A stretch of 64,000 nucleotides of DNA from Heterodera schachtii (taxonomy: Eukaryota; Nematoda; Chromadorea; Rhabditida; Heteroderidae), in the NCBI GenBank assembly GCA_023374025.1, contig SIJG01000066.1, positions 372,001 to 436,000 on the forward strand, in the 5' to 3' direction. A program made the position numbers and the translations under genes. The notes under the pieces were generated by a model. That model searched no databases. It saw only the letters and a list, made by a program, of their open reading frames with translations, and was not told the origin of the DNA. Every line of letters begins with the position of its first letter. Position 1 is the first letter of the stretch. Of this stretch, positions 12,145-25,795 are shown in pieces.

Positions 12145-12590
12145 ACGAAGGATGTGCCGAATCGGAATCGTAATCGGAATCGCAATTAATCGGGATTTGG
12201 GCCATAATCGGAATCGGATAATCGTAATCGGATTTTGCCTTGAAATCCGATTATTACACCCCTAAGAATTGACCTTTTGAAGGAATTTTTTAGCGAGAAT
12301 ACCAATGAATTTTGAAAAAATGTTTTCTGAAACGAATGTTTTAATCTTATTTTAACATAATGACTGAAATTAAATTCAAGTTTTTTGTTATTTAGCAAAA
12401 ATGTCAAATATCTGGGAATATTTTACATGCCTGAGAATGTGGACAAATTTTTATTTTTGCATCACAATCTTAAAATTTATGATTTTGATTATGAATAAAA
12501 TTTTTGGGAAAAAATTATTTAAAAAAATCAGAATCGTAATCGTGCCATAATCGTAATCGGTTTTAAAACCGTATCGGATGGAACGAACTA
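12145..12590. repeat. AATCGG motif array element
   Basis: Short AATCGG/AATCGTAATCGG motifs cluster at 12159-12232 and again at 12528-12580. The first cluster contains a hairpin with TAATCGGATTT and AAATCCGATTA. The second has the palindrome CGGTTTTAAAACCG. The two clusters may be the ends of one non-autonomous element of about 450 bp, but I found no clear target duplication. Confidence 0.5.
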
Positions 12591-15500
12591 GTAGCCTGCA
12601 AATAATTGAAAATATTAAAGAAAAAATAATTTTAACTTTTATTTTAAATATTTATTATATCAATAATTTACGTAAAATATAATTATTTAAAAACCAAAAA
12701 CGTAATTTATTTAACTACAATTTTTAAAAGTTTCATTAATTAAATTTCATTTAGAACAAAAAAATCTATTAATAAGTTTAATACAAAAAAGAAAAAATAT
12801 AAAGAAAAAAATAAAAAAAAGAATAAGCCAATTAAAAAAATCTATTTTATTATTTATAATTTAGAGAATTATTTTAAAATAATTCTGAAATTAATCATAT
12901 GAAAAATTATTCAATTAAAAACGTATGATAGATTTATTCATTGATAATATAGTATAAAGCAAAATAATTAATTCACACAATAAATTATATTATAAAATGA
13001 AGTTAAATCAACAAAAACAAAAGTTTGGACGTTTTTATAACAAGCAGAATTAATATAACAAATTTAGAGGAAATTTTTAATTTACTACATGTTTTTTTTT
13101 CAATGTTTTTATTTTTACAGCTTATAAGCGAAGGAATTGAAGCTAAGTTAATTTTTGGCGTGTTGCATAAAATTTACACTTAAAATTTAAAAAATTTGTT
13201 TTTCTTAGAATTCCAATAATTTCATAAATATTCAAATTTGATGGCACGAAGAAATATTTAAATTAAGGTAACAAAATATTGAAATGACGAATTATTCTAA
13301 ATTTCTAGAAATTTATATTTTACCAGCAGTATTAAAAATAAAAAGTTAATCAGAAAACGCTAAACACATAATTTGGGTGAATTTATGAAAAATATTAAAA
13401 TTTAAAAATACAGCAATGAAGAAAAAGCACCATTTTAAAATTACAAACTTTTTTCAGGAAGCTTCAATACTTTTTTTATACAAAAATTATAAAAATATAC
13501 AGGCATTAATAGAAATTCACAGCACTAATAAAATTATGTAATCAAATTGTTTAAATATTAAATGATTAATTAATGTTTAAAAACTTTTAATTAATGTAAT
13601 ATTAAAGCAAATTCTAATAAATAAAAGATTTTATTTTAAAAAAATTCGAAGGAGCCTAATGAGGAAAATATTAAATAATAAAAATTTCTTTGTAAAACTT
13701 TTTATACCGCAAAAGAATATATTAAAATCATCAATAAATGTAAATCAATAAATGTAAATAATCAAAAGATATTAGTCATGTTCAATTTTTAATTTTTTAA
13801 GATCATAGACATTCTAAAATAATTTAATTGAATGCCACTAGATTGAATTGGAAAATAATAAATTTTCGACGCATAATTTCTAACCTCAATTCAAACAATT
13901 GCTTTGGGTTTAAACAAGAATATAAAGAAGCAAATAATAAAGAAGAAACAATAGTAGGATGCTTTAATTAACAGAAAAATAAAGAAATTAATAAATTTAA
14001 ATTAATTAATTCAAATTTGCTATTTTTGTCGCACTAAAACAGAAAAACTATTCATTAAATTTTCAGTGTTTTTATTTAAAAATATATTTTTTTTTCGGTA
14101 ACGATTTCATTATATAAAATATTTTCAACGATCTCGAATAGCGAAATGATAACAAAATAATATTATAATTTAAACTAGGTATCTAAATATTTCGGAGTTG
14201 AAAGGTCAACAAAAACCAAAAAATTTGGAATTTTGAGTCAAATTTTGAATTTTAGCAGAGACACTCATTCAAAAACTTCGACTAAGAATTTGGGGTGAAA
14301 AAATCAGATATGGTTAAAAGTTAAAACAAAGGCGCAACTAGGAAAAACTTTAAAAATTTCGTTAACAGATTCAATGCAAAAACTCATGAAATTTTGCGAG
14401 TTGGGTCTATTTTTAATGAAAAATAAGAGTTTTTTGGGGTCCGGTGTTATGATCATAGAATTTCATTAAATTAGCAAAATTATTAAATAAAACTATGAAT
14501 TTTGCTATTGCGGTGCCCGATAGGCGTCACGATAATTGCAATATTTTTTCTTAACTAAAAATGATTTGAAAGAATCAGATTTAAGATAACCTTTTATTTA
14601 TTTCTTAAGAAAAGCAATATAAATCTGTTTTTATCTCAAGAAATAAAGAGAGAAATTTAAGAAATATAATTTCATTATATTTGTTTTTATATAAATTTAA
14701 AATAAATTTAATATTTTTTAAACCTTATAAAACTTTTCATACGATAAATTTATCATTTTTTCGGAATGAATTAACTGTTTTTTACATATAAATAAATTAA
14801 CACATTAAACAATTTCACAATTGTTATTTCATAATTTATGTTGCTCTAGTTGTACAATTTTATAAATATATTGAAGCTAAAATTAATGCAACCAAAAGTC
14901 AACCCATTAATAATATTCAAAGAAAAGAAATGGAAGGTTCGGGGTCGGGTTCGGGGTCGGGTGCGGGGTCGGGGGCCCACCCCTATTCAGAACTAATAAA
15001 GCTTTGTTGTTTAATTAATGAAGAAATTAATTTTTACAGTATTAGAAAATTAATTACATAAATAACAATTAATGATTGGTATCCAAAGACTTTCCTCAAA
15101 CATTACTCATTCGAATTTTGAGAATTGGACCAATTAAATTCAAAAAAAATCCCACTAAACGAAATCGACAAAAAAATAAAAACATAAAACTGTTCAAAAT
15201 GAAAGTTAATGCAAACTAAAACAAAAAAATTTAATTACAGTTTTAAAAATTATAAATATTTTAATGAATATACAAATAATCTACTGTAAGTTAAACGAAT
15301 TTAATAAACAATCAAATTATAATATAAAAATTTTTTGGCAGTAATTTATTAATATTATTTCAAATAATTTATTAATATTATTTCAAAAAATTTATTTTTA
15401 CTTATGTGATTATTTCGTGATCTATCAATTATGGAATTTAGTTTTAACATCTAATCAAATAAAATAAAATATTTAAATACTTCAATATTTTATTATTTTC

Positions 15501-18500
15501 TTTGGTTTAGAAAATCTTAATTTCTATTCACATTTTTTATGTATAAAGTCACATGTGAAGGCTTTATTTTATATATTAAATAATAATTTTTCTCATTTCT
15601 TTCATAAATTAATATATTTTTGCATCATTAATATGGATTTAATTGATATTTCTTATTTAAAATTATATCATTATTAAATTCTGTAGTCTTGGTGTTTTCT
15701 CTCATTCTTTTCTTTTACAAAATCTCAAAAGTTCTTTTTTCATAAAAATATGTATTTCCATTTCAGAAAATAAATATATTCCTCATTTTAGTTTTTATTA
15801 ATAATATTAATTGTAAAACTTACTTTAAAATTAAACAAAATTGAGTTAAAGACATTATTATTTTGTTTGATTTTTTTTCAAATAAAACAAATACTTTTGT
15901 TATAAAAATTTAGTAAAAAATTTCTTGCTTAAAAAAACAAAAATGCCTTGTACTTGCATTTTTTGGGAATCAGTTAACATCTTTTAAATTTCCATTGGTA
16001 TAAATTCTAAAACTTGAGTTAACTTTAACATTATTTAATAGTTTATTTATTATCATTTTACATCATTTTGCTCATTGTATCATTGATTTTTTTTATATAT
16101 TAATGAGATATATTTTGTTTTTGCATGTTCTCTTTGATGTTTACTTACTTCTGAGTTAATTTTGATTCCACAAAATTGCAGTGGGCTAAATAAATTATTT
16201 ATTATTTTTTTATTAAATGTTAACATTAAGATTTTTAAAATAAAATAAGTTTATTTTAAAGTAAATACCCCTCGTTGGGTTGCTTTATTTATTTATTTAT
16301 TTCTCTTCGCCATTTATTAAATATAAATGATTTTTAATTTATTTCATCAAAATAATTTTAAACTAAAATTGGCTAATTTGTTCTAGATATAATTATTTAT
16401 TTTAAGTCAGTTGTAATTTGGTTTATCGCAATGATCAATGTAAAAGCATCTTTAAATATTTATGATATATATTAGTATATAATAATATCTTGATTTTTTT
16501 GGTTCACGTTTTAGATAAATATGTATAAGGTCAAATTAATAAGTTTGATTAATTCATATTTATTGAAAAAATCTTTTTCTTTCACTTTATTTTTATAATC
16601 ATTTTTCGTATTATTAAAAAAAATAAATAAAAATAATTGTGTAAATTTAGTAATCTTGTCGTGTCTCCTCGATGATCAAAAGCAGTTGCAGAATAAAGTT
16701 AATTTCTATTAAATTTTTTAATAATTAGTTTGCTCTTAATTATTTACTTAATTCAATATACAGTATAAAGTGAAGTACAAATTTAAGTTTTTAATATGAG
16801 AATATTATGAAATTTTATGTGTATTCTAAAAATTCCATACATCTTTTATTTTAATTGCGATTTTATTCTAAATAGATTGGTAATTTTAAATTATAAATAA
16901 AATGTATTTATGTTTGGTGATATTTTCCATAATTTTTAATATTTGCAGAATTAATTTTTTAAATTATTTTTAATAATTATAAATTTTTAATAATAAATTT
17001 TTTAAGTGACTAATTTTTTAATATAAAATTTTACTAGTTTTTTATTCCTGTTAAATTTTAATTTGAAGATTTTTTATTCATATAAATTTTATTAGAATTT
17101 CTATTTATGAATGATAATTTTCGTTTATATTAGCATTTGTATCAAATTTATTTTTTCATTTTTAATTTATTAATTATGCCTTCTGCTCCCAGAATTTGAT
17201 CGGTTTGAGGTAGACATTATAAATATAAGATTGCTTTTTCCAATAAAATTAAAGCAAAGTAATAATTTTAAAAAATGAAAAAAAAATTTACGAGACATAA
17301 TAAAAATTTCTTTAGGTTTTGTGAAAAATATTAATAATTCTTTATAAAATTTAAAAAATCGATTATTAATAAAAATCCTTTAAAAAAATTCTTTGAGGCC
17401 AGCATGAGAAACATCATGAACCTTCAACGAAATTTGTACTTTAATTTATTCAATTACTGAGAATAACTTTTTAATGATTCTTATTTGAGGGTTTTATTTT
17501 TGGATTCATTAATTAAAAAAAATTATCTTAAATAAATCATATAGATGTGTCAAAAAATATATATATATACATAAAGAAACCAATAAACAGAGTGCCAAAT
17601 CTAAACTGCGATGAATTATATTTTAATTATTCAATTAATTAAAAAAAATTTTATATTAAATTAAAATATAAATAATATTTTTTAATTTTTATAAATTTAC
17701 TATTTAAAATTTTTATTTCTCCTTTGATTTAATTTACCTTATCAAAATAATCTATCTTTTTTTTTATTAAATTTTAAATTATTGACGACATAAAAAATAA
17801 TAAATTTTGTAAAAATTAATAAGAACAAATTTAATTTTTTAACCTTTGTGTAAATTTGAGAAGAATTATTAAAATTATATTATTATATATAATTATCAAA
17901 AAATAATTAAAAAATTAAATTAGAAATAAATCCAATTTATTTTTTAACCTATCCTAAAAATGGTGGCTATTTCGACTACTTGCCATTTTTTATATTATTT
18001 AATCCAATAATATTATAGTAATTTTCTATAAAAACAACATTTATCAGCCTAACTTTACCGTGAGTAAAACAATAAAAATTTAATATGCATAAAAATTAAA
18101 AAGATAATTAAAATTGAAAAATTTTGCACAATAAAGAATAAAAATTAAAAACTTAAATATTCATGATAAAAACTTTTAAAATTAAAAGCATAAATTAGAA
18201 AGAGACAACTTCCAATATTCAATATTCTAATTTTATTCATCTCTAGAACAAGAAAATTCAATAAAAATTAGATGCAAAAGATAAAATACACATTTCATTT
18301 ATAAAAAAAAAATTAAATATTTCATAAATTAAGAATATGAGTGCTTTACTGCAGCGCTTAAATAAAATATATATAATATTTGATAAATTTGTCGAATATA
18401 ATTAGAATAAGAGTTAATAAACATTTCATAAGGGTTTATAGATTATCTTGAAATTATTATTAAAATGACATTAAATTTTGCATTTTTAAATAAAAAAAAT

Positions 18501-18869
18501 TTAATTCTGAATTAATGATTTAATAAAATATTTTTTAAATGTGTAAGAATATAATATATAATTGATGTGCTGAATTATTTTATCTTATCAAAAATTTTAC
18601 AATTATTTTTTGTAAGTATATTTAAATAATTAAGGAATTTTATATTGAAAAGAATTAATTCAATATTTAGGGTAAATTGATGAATAATAATTCGCCTAAT
18701 TTTTTTTCCCTTTTCGTGACTTTTTTCACTTTTAAGGCAAAATTTGAATTTAATGAATATATTCTGGAAAATAAGTAAATCTTAAAGAGTGAGAAAAAAA
18801 TTTACTCCAAAAAGCATTGAAACATTTTTGAGTTGCAATTGTTTTAACGAAATGATTTAAAAAAAAAAA
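12591..18869. other. AT-rich DNA without a recognised gene
   Basis: No coding or RNA gene was recognised. The only compositional break is a G-rich patch at 14938-14980. Confidence 0.6.
14938..14980 (+). repeat. GGGTCGG-type short tandem repeat
   Basis: GGTTCGGGGTCGG-like units are repeated about three times and end in GGGGGCCC. It is a GC island of about 45 bp in AT-rich DNA. Several G-runs could in principle form a quadruplex. Confidence 0.7.
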
Positions 18870-19802
18870 GGTGATGCGACATTTGCGCCGCGCCATTTGC
18901 GCCGCACAGCAAAAATGGACATTTGCGCCGCTCAGCAAAGTCGACACTTGCGCCGCGTCATTTGCGCCGCGACATTTGCGCCGCCTAGCAAAAATGGACA
19001 TTTACGCCGCGCAGTCAAAAATAGACATTTACGCCTATTGTCATTTCAATTTACTAATATCAATAAGATTTACACTAAAAACTAACAACTAAAATAACGA
19101 ATTGAAAATTTTCAAAAAATCACTAGTCTTAAAGATAGACATTAATTTTGTTATTTTTAATCATTAAAAATCTTAACATTGATTAGGTTCATCAAAGATA
19201 TGAAAAATGAAGAAGCATAACAACTAAAACAGACTGTTTTAATTAGTCCTATTTTTGACCGCCCACAGCTCAAAAAATAGTTGGAGTTGATGAGTAGGGG
19301 GGGGGGGGGATTTTAGGTTTTTAGTTATTTTTTTTTTGCGGCTTTTAATTCAATGAGAAAAGACGAAACCCATTTTTAACACGCAAATTTTCATTTACGC
19401 CCCTATCTTTTCTGTAAGAAAAACAAATGTTTTTAGCTTTTTATTCAAAAACTATTAATTTTATGTTTGTATTTTGTCCTTAAGATTGTTAAAAAGTTTT
19501 TTACATCGATTTTAATTTTTAAAAAAACACAGATTTTAATTTTTCGCCCCTATTTCGCGATTTTTGATTTAATATCAATCGATTCTAATTTAAAAAAACA
19601 CTTGGGTCAATCTTATAAAATTTTTGATGAGCGGCGCAAATTTCGCGGCGCAAATGTCGTTTTTGTTAGGCGGCGCAAATGTCGCGGCGCAAATGGCACG
19701 GCGCAAATGTCCGCGGCGCAATTGTCTTTTTTGCTGAGCGGCGCAAGTGTCGCGGCGCAAATGGTGCGGCGCAAATGTCCGCGGCGCAAAAGTCGGCTAA
19801 CC
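18870..19802 (+). mobile_element. Foldback element, copy 1
   Basis: The left arm (18870-19030) is an array of a 14-bp unit GACATTTGCGCCGC and a longer variant carrying AGCAAAAATG. The right arm (19629-19802) is the same array in inverted orientation. The outer ends are GGTGATGCGAC and, read inward, GGTTAGCCGAC (8 of 11 identical). The AT-rich core has no transposase frame. A-runs flank both ends, so a target duplication cannot be resolved. Open frames through the arms encode only Arg/Ala/Cys repeats. Copy 2 lies inverted at 28405-29227. The organisation is like Foldback transposons with repeat-built termini; the superfamily is inferred only. Confidence 0.85.
19294..19306 (+). repeat. Poly-G run
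   Basis: An uninterrupted run of about a dozen G lies inside the core of foldback copy 1. Copy 2 lacks it. It is exceptional in this AT-rich region. Confidence 0.8.
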
Positions 19803-22800
19803 AAAAAAAAAATTAGATTTTGAAGAAAGGCATCTATTTTTAAACATTTTTTTGGTTTTTATGACATTTTTGGCCACATAAAAATCCCAGCTCTGGTTTC
19901 AAATTTTATGTTCCATAAGATTTATGAAAACTTACAATTATTTTATTGATGTTGCTTCTTAAAGTATGTGTTCTAAAAGGTATGAATATTAATCTTGTAT
20001 TCTGTATTTTTTAAGTTTTATGATGACTTATTTATCTTCCTAATATTATAATTACTATTATTATTAAAACCATTTAAGAGATTGAATCATAGTGAAAATT
20101 TCTAATGATTGTTTAAAAAAAATATTTTATACGTTCATCAAACATTTTGATAGTCAGTTATTTTTCATTATATTTGATAATCTCAGTCACCTTAGTTTTA
20201 ATGAAACAATATTAAGTAAAAAAAGAAAAAAAATGATTATAATTAATTAATTGTATAACTTGAAAAAACCGATAATAAAAAATTAATTAAATGATAAAAA
20301 ATTTTATTATCATAAGTCCTGGTTTATATAATTAAATTTAAGATAATAGAACTTAATAATGATTATAATTCTCAAAAAAGAAAAAATCTATTGATTAGGA
20401 GAATGATATGAAAAATTCTTTAAGATGAATGTCGCTGAACACTAATTCATTGGCGAATTATTTCATAATATTTATTTAAATGTTTTATCATTTAATAATT
20501 TTATTATTTCATTTTGCAAAAATATTTTTTTAACATTTAATAATAAAAATATAAATAATAATAAAAAATATTTAAATTACTTTGCATTTTTATTAAGAAG
20601 ATCGAAACAAAACAATGATATTCAATAAAAAAATTTATAAAAAAGTAAAGTTAAATAAAAGGTATTTAAAAAAACAACTTAATAATAGGGTAATCAAATT
20701 AATTAAATTTAACCTATCACCAAAAAATTATTATTAATTAAAAATATTAAATTCTTTTAATATCGTTCAAAGAAAAATAATTACTAAACTTTTATTTAAA
20801 ATGGCATCAAACCCAGTGAGCGTTTTTTAACAAGTACGATCTTAAAAATTTTAAGTAAATATCATTATATAACCCCTAAATACACAATTAGTTAGTTTAA
20901 TAATAGCTATAAAAAATTTTCTATTTTGATGCTCATAAAAAATTTAATATCAATAAAAAATGTTTATGCATATTGATGAGTTAAATGAGAAAAATTTTAA
21001 ATTTTTATAAAATAGAATTATAAATGAATTTAAAAAATCAAACAATAGAAGCAGAATAATTATCGTTATACAATATAATTGTGAAAAATTAAAAAAAAAT
21101 TTCAAAAATAAATGCAAAATTTGAATATCATATTACGGATGTTACACCAAAATAGGTGCAGACGCGAACTAGTGAACCCGACGAGAATACAAGGATAATA
21201 AATAACAAATAAATATTATAATCTTTTTTATAAAATTAATATTTATTTTAATTTATTAATAAGTAAAATAATAATGAAAATAAACACCCGTTTTAATTAT
21301 TTTATATTTAAAATTTTTATCAAAATATTAATGAAAAAATAACAAATTATTGAAAACTTTTTTTATTTATATTATATTAAATACTAATAATTTGAAAAAA
21401 AAAATTCTCAAACATATTAACGAAACATACACATTAAAAAGCTTTAATGAATAACAATTAATATTAAGAATAATTATTATTATTTTAAAAATCTAAATAT
21501 ATTTTTTGATGATTTATTATTTTATAGTATAAGAAAAATCATTTTCAATTATTAAAAAAGTTCAGAATATTATTTTTGGTAATTTTAAAATATTAAAAAT
21601 GGTAAAAAAATAAGATTTTTATAAATACAATTTAATAGCAAGGAAACATTCGGTGAAAAATTAACTTAAAAAAAATATTTTTTAAAATTTATAGAGAACG
21701 AGATTATTAATTTGTTTTTAATTTGTGTTTTTAAATAACAAATAAACAAAAAGTATAAAAAAAATAAAAAAAAAATAATGCGATTATTATAATCCGATTA
21801 ACTATACCTATTAATTTGATTTCGTCGTTTTTTTAAATTACATAAATGAAAAGAATAAAATAAGAATTAATTAAATAATTTTTCTTTTTGGAAGATAAAC
21901 TTTATCATTTAAAATTTGTTTACTCTTTTTTATTAAGCTTTGGTAATAAGCTAAAAAGATAAATTAAAAATCATGAAAAAAATTGATGGATTTTTAAGTT
22001 TTAAGCCATTTACAAAAAAAAAAAATCAATTTAAATAAATTCATAAAAAAATAAAAGAATTTCCTCAGTAAATTTGCTTGATTCTGTCAATCAAATTTCG
22101 ATGAAGGCTATTTATATTAATGAACAATTATAAAAAGCAAATATTTTTTTTTTGTTTTTTTAAAATTTATTTATTATCAATATGTTTTTAAAACATAATA
22201 TAAACTATAAAATCTATCAAAAAATTAATAACAAATTATATCAGTGAATAATATTAATAAAGATTCTGTGGAATATTAAATAATTAATACGGAACAGAAA
22301 TGGAAAAAAATAATGAGGAACATTTGCCCATTTTTGTAGCGAAAGATGCAAAACTGTAAGCATCGAGATAGCGAAAATAAAAATAGAAACAATAATTAAT
22401 AATTCTATTTTCTCGTGATATTTAAAAAATCATTTAGACTCTCATTTAATAAGGCAAAAAAATTAAATGAACTTTAAAGGATATACTCAAAATTTTTGGT
22501 AGAAATTATCAAAAAATGTAAATAAAAATATTAGTGCAAAAAAACAATTAACTAAAATACGCTTAATTTTGTGCATTCCAATAAAAATCTGTAATAATAT
22601 TTTTGAATTTTAATTTAACTCTAAAATATTCACATTTGGAATATGTCACATAACAAAAATGTTAACCTCATCTTATGAAGCGCATTCCGTTTCAGTTCAA
22701 GAATTAAAATAAATAATCTTAAATTAATAAACAATCTTAAATTATTAAAATAAAAAGTTAAAAATTCTTAAAAAAATATATTTAAATTTAATTAATCAAA

Positions 22801-23273
22801 AGTAATTATATTGGATCTTTAAAATAATTGAATTTTAATAATTAAAAAATAAGCAAATTAATGAAAAATATAATAGAAAAATATTACATTATTTTATTTA
22901 ACAATAATGAGTGAATATGGGATATGTTTACCAGATTTAAAATATATAAGGAATAATTTGTAAAAATACCAAAGAGTGTGGGACCTCAATTCTCACTCAT
23001 TAAGGGGAAAAATTAAAAGGCTAAAATTTTAAATTAATAATGGCGTATTGTTTTTTATAATAAACAATGTCAAAAGAATAGTTAAACTACTTATTACTGA
23101 ATTTCATTAACTTCTTTTTTTTTTAAATTTTGTGTAAAAGTTTCAGAAGGAACTAAGAATTAAATTCATATTTAAAAGTAAAAAAATTTAAAGTAAAATC
23201 ATTTAGTAAAACAAAAAAATAAAACTTCAAAAAATAAAACATTAAGAAAAATGAAATGTATCGTTAAGAACAA
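19803..23273. other. AT-rich DNA without a recognised gene
   Basis: No gene was recognised. A diverged copy of the repeat at 2521 lies at 22121-22250. Confidence 0.6.
22121..22250 (+). repeat. Dispersed AT-rich repeat, copy 2
   Basis: This is the diverged partner of 2521-2650 in the same orientation. Confidence 0.45.
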
Positions 23274-24045
23274 TTAATAAAAAAAAAAATGTTCAATAAA
23301 TATAAATAAATTAAAAAATAAAAGCGAAATATCAGAAAGTTGCTGTTTAGGTATGTTCGGTTGGTCATTTTCAGAATTACAAAAAGATTTTTCCATAAAA
23401 TTTCTTTGAAATATTTTGCAAAATAATTCAGCCTTCTCTTCATTTCTTGAATGTATTTTACCGTCTGGTGTGACCAAGGCAGGTATTTGGGTTTCAGAAC
23501 TTATTTTATTTTTAATATGCTTAGAGATGATCCGTTGTTCAAGTGTAAAAAGCTTCTGTTCTTTTTTGTGCCAGAAGACAGCCTAATGTTTTTTAAGTTC
23601 TCTTGAAATTATTTTATAATTTAATTTAATTTGTTTATTTTCTGAAAAAAATTTGTTGAGCTTATATAATCTACGCTTTCTTTTTAATTAATTGATTTAT
23701 GGGCCGATTCGGAACAAAACTGTTATATGACTCGGATAATAATTCTACAAAATTTTGAATATTTTTCATCAATTGAATATTTGATATTAATTGCCCTTTG
23801 GAAATTATTTTCCAAAATAATAATTTTATTTTTCAAAGTTTGAATTTTTAAAATCACGTCTGAATTTTTAATTTTTGGTCTTTTTTGGGCTTGTTGGAGA
23901 ATTTGAGACTGAATCATATTATGGTCTGAATTTGAGAATGTTTCAATTACTCGAACATTGTTAATTATATTTGAGGGAGTTGTAAATATTAAATCCAAGA
24001 CAGATTTATCCCTTGTTGGTTCGAGAAAATAAGCATATTTGTTAA
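23274..24045 (-). pseudogene. LINE fragment A: end of APE endonuclease and linker
   Basis: Reading leftward, 24040-23723 encodes the C-terminal part of an apurinic-type endonuclease. Visible are SVLDLIFTTPS and the catalytic SDH motif (NSDHNMI), both typical of non-LTR retrotransposons. The sequence then decays. At 23477-23274 a segment with TPDGKIHSRNEEKAELFCKIF matches the usual linker before the reverse transcriptase. It stops where the RT should begin. Upstream EN sequence and ORF1 are absent. The clade is probably CR1/Jockey-like. The copy is non-functional. Confidence 0.8.
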
Positions 24046-24049
24046 ATTA

Positions 24050-24855
24050 AAGGAACAAAATGGAACAAATAGTAAAGAATATTTATTTAATTAAATAAAT
24101 CATATTATTACCTAAATCATAATAATATGATGCTTTTATTAAAAAAACTAATAGCCATATAAAAAATCATTTTCTTTCTAAATTATTTTATCCGCATAAA
24201 TTGATATTTTTCTTTAAAAACAAAAATTAAAATAATACAATTTTATGAAGTGCTAAATGTAAATAAATTGTGCTTTTATATTTGTTTTTCATAAAATTTG
24301 TATTTTGATTGAAATTTTAATCTTTGCTGACTCATGACAACTTTCTAAAATTTGTATCCAGAATTAAAAAATTAAATAATAAACTAAATAATAATTTATG
24401 TCACAATTTTAATTTAAAAATTTTTTCCAATTTTTTTCATTATTCCATGGGCTAATTCTCCCGGTATCCTGTTTGGCAGCTTGTTTATTAAATTACATTT
24501 AAAGTTTAATAACTATTAATTTATTAAAATAATATTTTATATTAATATGAAAAGATTTTAATTATTAAAAATTAATTCTTAAAATTCCTGTTTATTTCAT
24601 TGGTAAATTATCAAATTTATTCATAAAAAATATTAATAATTTATTTACTAATTATCATTAATCTTTAATAATAAAACAATAATAAATAAAATTATTATAT
24701 CTTATAAAAAATATTCGTTTCTTTCAAAAATTTAATTTATAAAAAATTTGAGAAGCATTTATTTGTTATTTATTTAATCCAATCAAAATCAATCTAAAAA
24801 TACAGGTAAGTAATAAAATAAAATAAATGAAAAATGTGAAAATTTAAAATGTCAC
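24050..24855. other. AT-rich spacer between the LINE fragments
   Basis: No similarity to the LINE or to any gene was seen. A small GC patch (CTCCCGGTATCC) lies at 24459-24472. Confidence 0.5.
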
Positions 24856-24858
24856 AGG

Positions 24859-25795
24859 TTAGCCGATCTCAGAACTTATTGCTTTTAAAATGCCCCTAAA
24901 TTCTTTTGGTTTATTGACATTAATGACCGCTGCAGGTAACTTATTCCAAAGTTTGATCACCCTATTAAAGAAATTATTTTTGCTTTTGTTTGTATGCCTT
25001 TTAACTCTTAATAATAATGGTCTGCGAGGTCTTTCTGAGAATGTGAAAAGTTTACCAGCGTTGAGACTGATCAATCCTTTAATAATTTTGAAACGGGTTG
25101 TTAAATCGGCAATTTCCCTCCTTTTAGTTAATTTATTTAATTTACAGATGTTAAGTCGTTCATTGTAAGTCTATGAATCAGTCCGAATTTTTTAAGGGCT
25201 TTTCTGGTAAAAAATTTTTGAACAGATTCTAATCTTTCAATGTCTTTTTTCAAATTAGGGTTCCAGACTTCAGTCGCATATTCTAATATAGGCCTGATGT
25301 ATGATTTATAAGCTGATATTATTATTTTTAAATCTCTTGTTTTAATTATTCTTAGAATTTGAAAGCTTCTTAAGAAGGCAGTTTTAATAATTTTTGTCAT
25401 ATGTTCTGAAAAACTGAATTTGGGATCTATTAAAATCCCTAAATCTCGAATACATTTACTTTCTAAGACTTTTTCTTCACGGAGGTAATACTATTTTTTA
25501 AATTATTTTGGCCAATATAAAATGCAAAGCATTTTTCTACTGCGATCTCCAACCCATTAATGTGAGCCCATTTTTCGAGGCTCATTAGTGCATCAGAAAG
25601 TTTTCCTGTGCCAGAATCATTTTTATGTGCTGTGTAAATTTTTACATCGTCAGCATACATTTTTATGCTAACATCTTTTGGCATATAATTTGGGAGGTCG
25701 TTTATAAAGATTAAAAATAAAATTGGCCCTAAAACCCTTCCCTGTGGCACTTCAGTGTATGTATTATATTTTTTTGATAATGTATTACTGCCAAA
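24859..25795 (-). pseudogene. LINE fragment B: C-terminal reverse transcriptase
   Basis: Reading leftward from about 25795, this encodes the PQG-x-VLGPILF motif, then YADDVKIY with the catalytic Asp pair intact. After a frame break near 25490 come the thumb-like segment LESKCIRDLGI (25460-25420), then YKSYIRPILEYATEVWNP and LESVQKFFTRKAL (25400-25137). A C-terminal tail with FFNRVIKLWNKLP follows (25074-24859). At least two frame breaks make it non-functional. It lacks endonuclease and N-terminal RT. In transcription order it lies before fragment A although it is the 3' part of such an element, so the two are separate insertions or were rearranged. Confidence 0.9.

Noticed and set aside
14938..14980. 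Telomere-like or functional quadruplex sequence
   Set aside because: The units (GGTTCGGGGTCGG) are not telomeric, the patch is only about 45 bp, and nothing around it suggests function.
18870..19030. Possible CRISPR-like array
   Set aside because: Units follow one another almost without spacers, vary in length and sit in inverted pairs inside a transposable element of a eukaryote.
18871..19804. Overlapping open frames with Arg/Ala/Cys repeats (RRHLRR, ICAA type), also at 28325-29226
   Set aside because: They are translations of the GC-rich minisatellite arms in several frames and both strands. The repetition is at DNA level and no frame is preferred.
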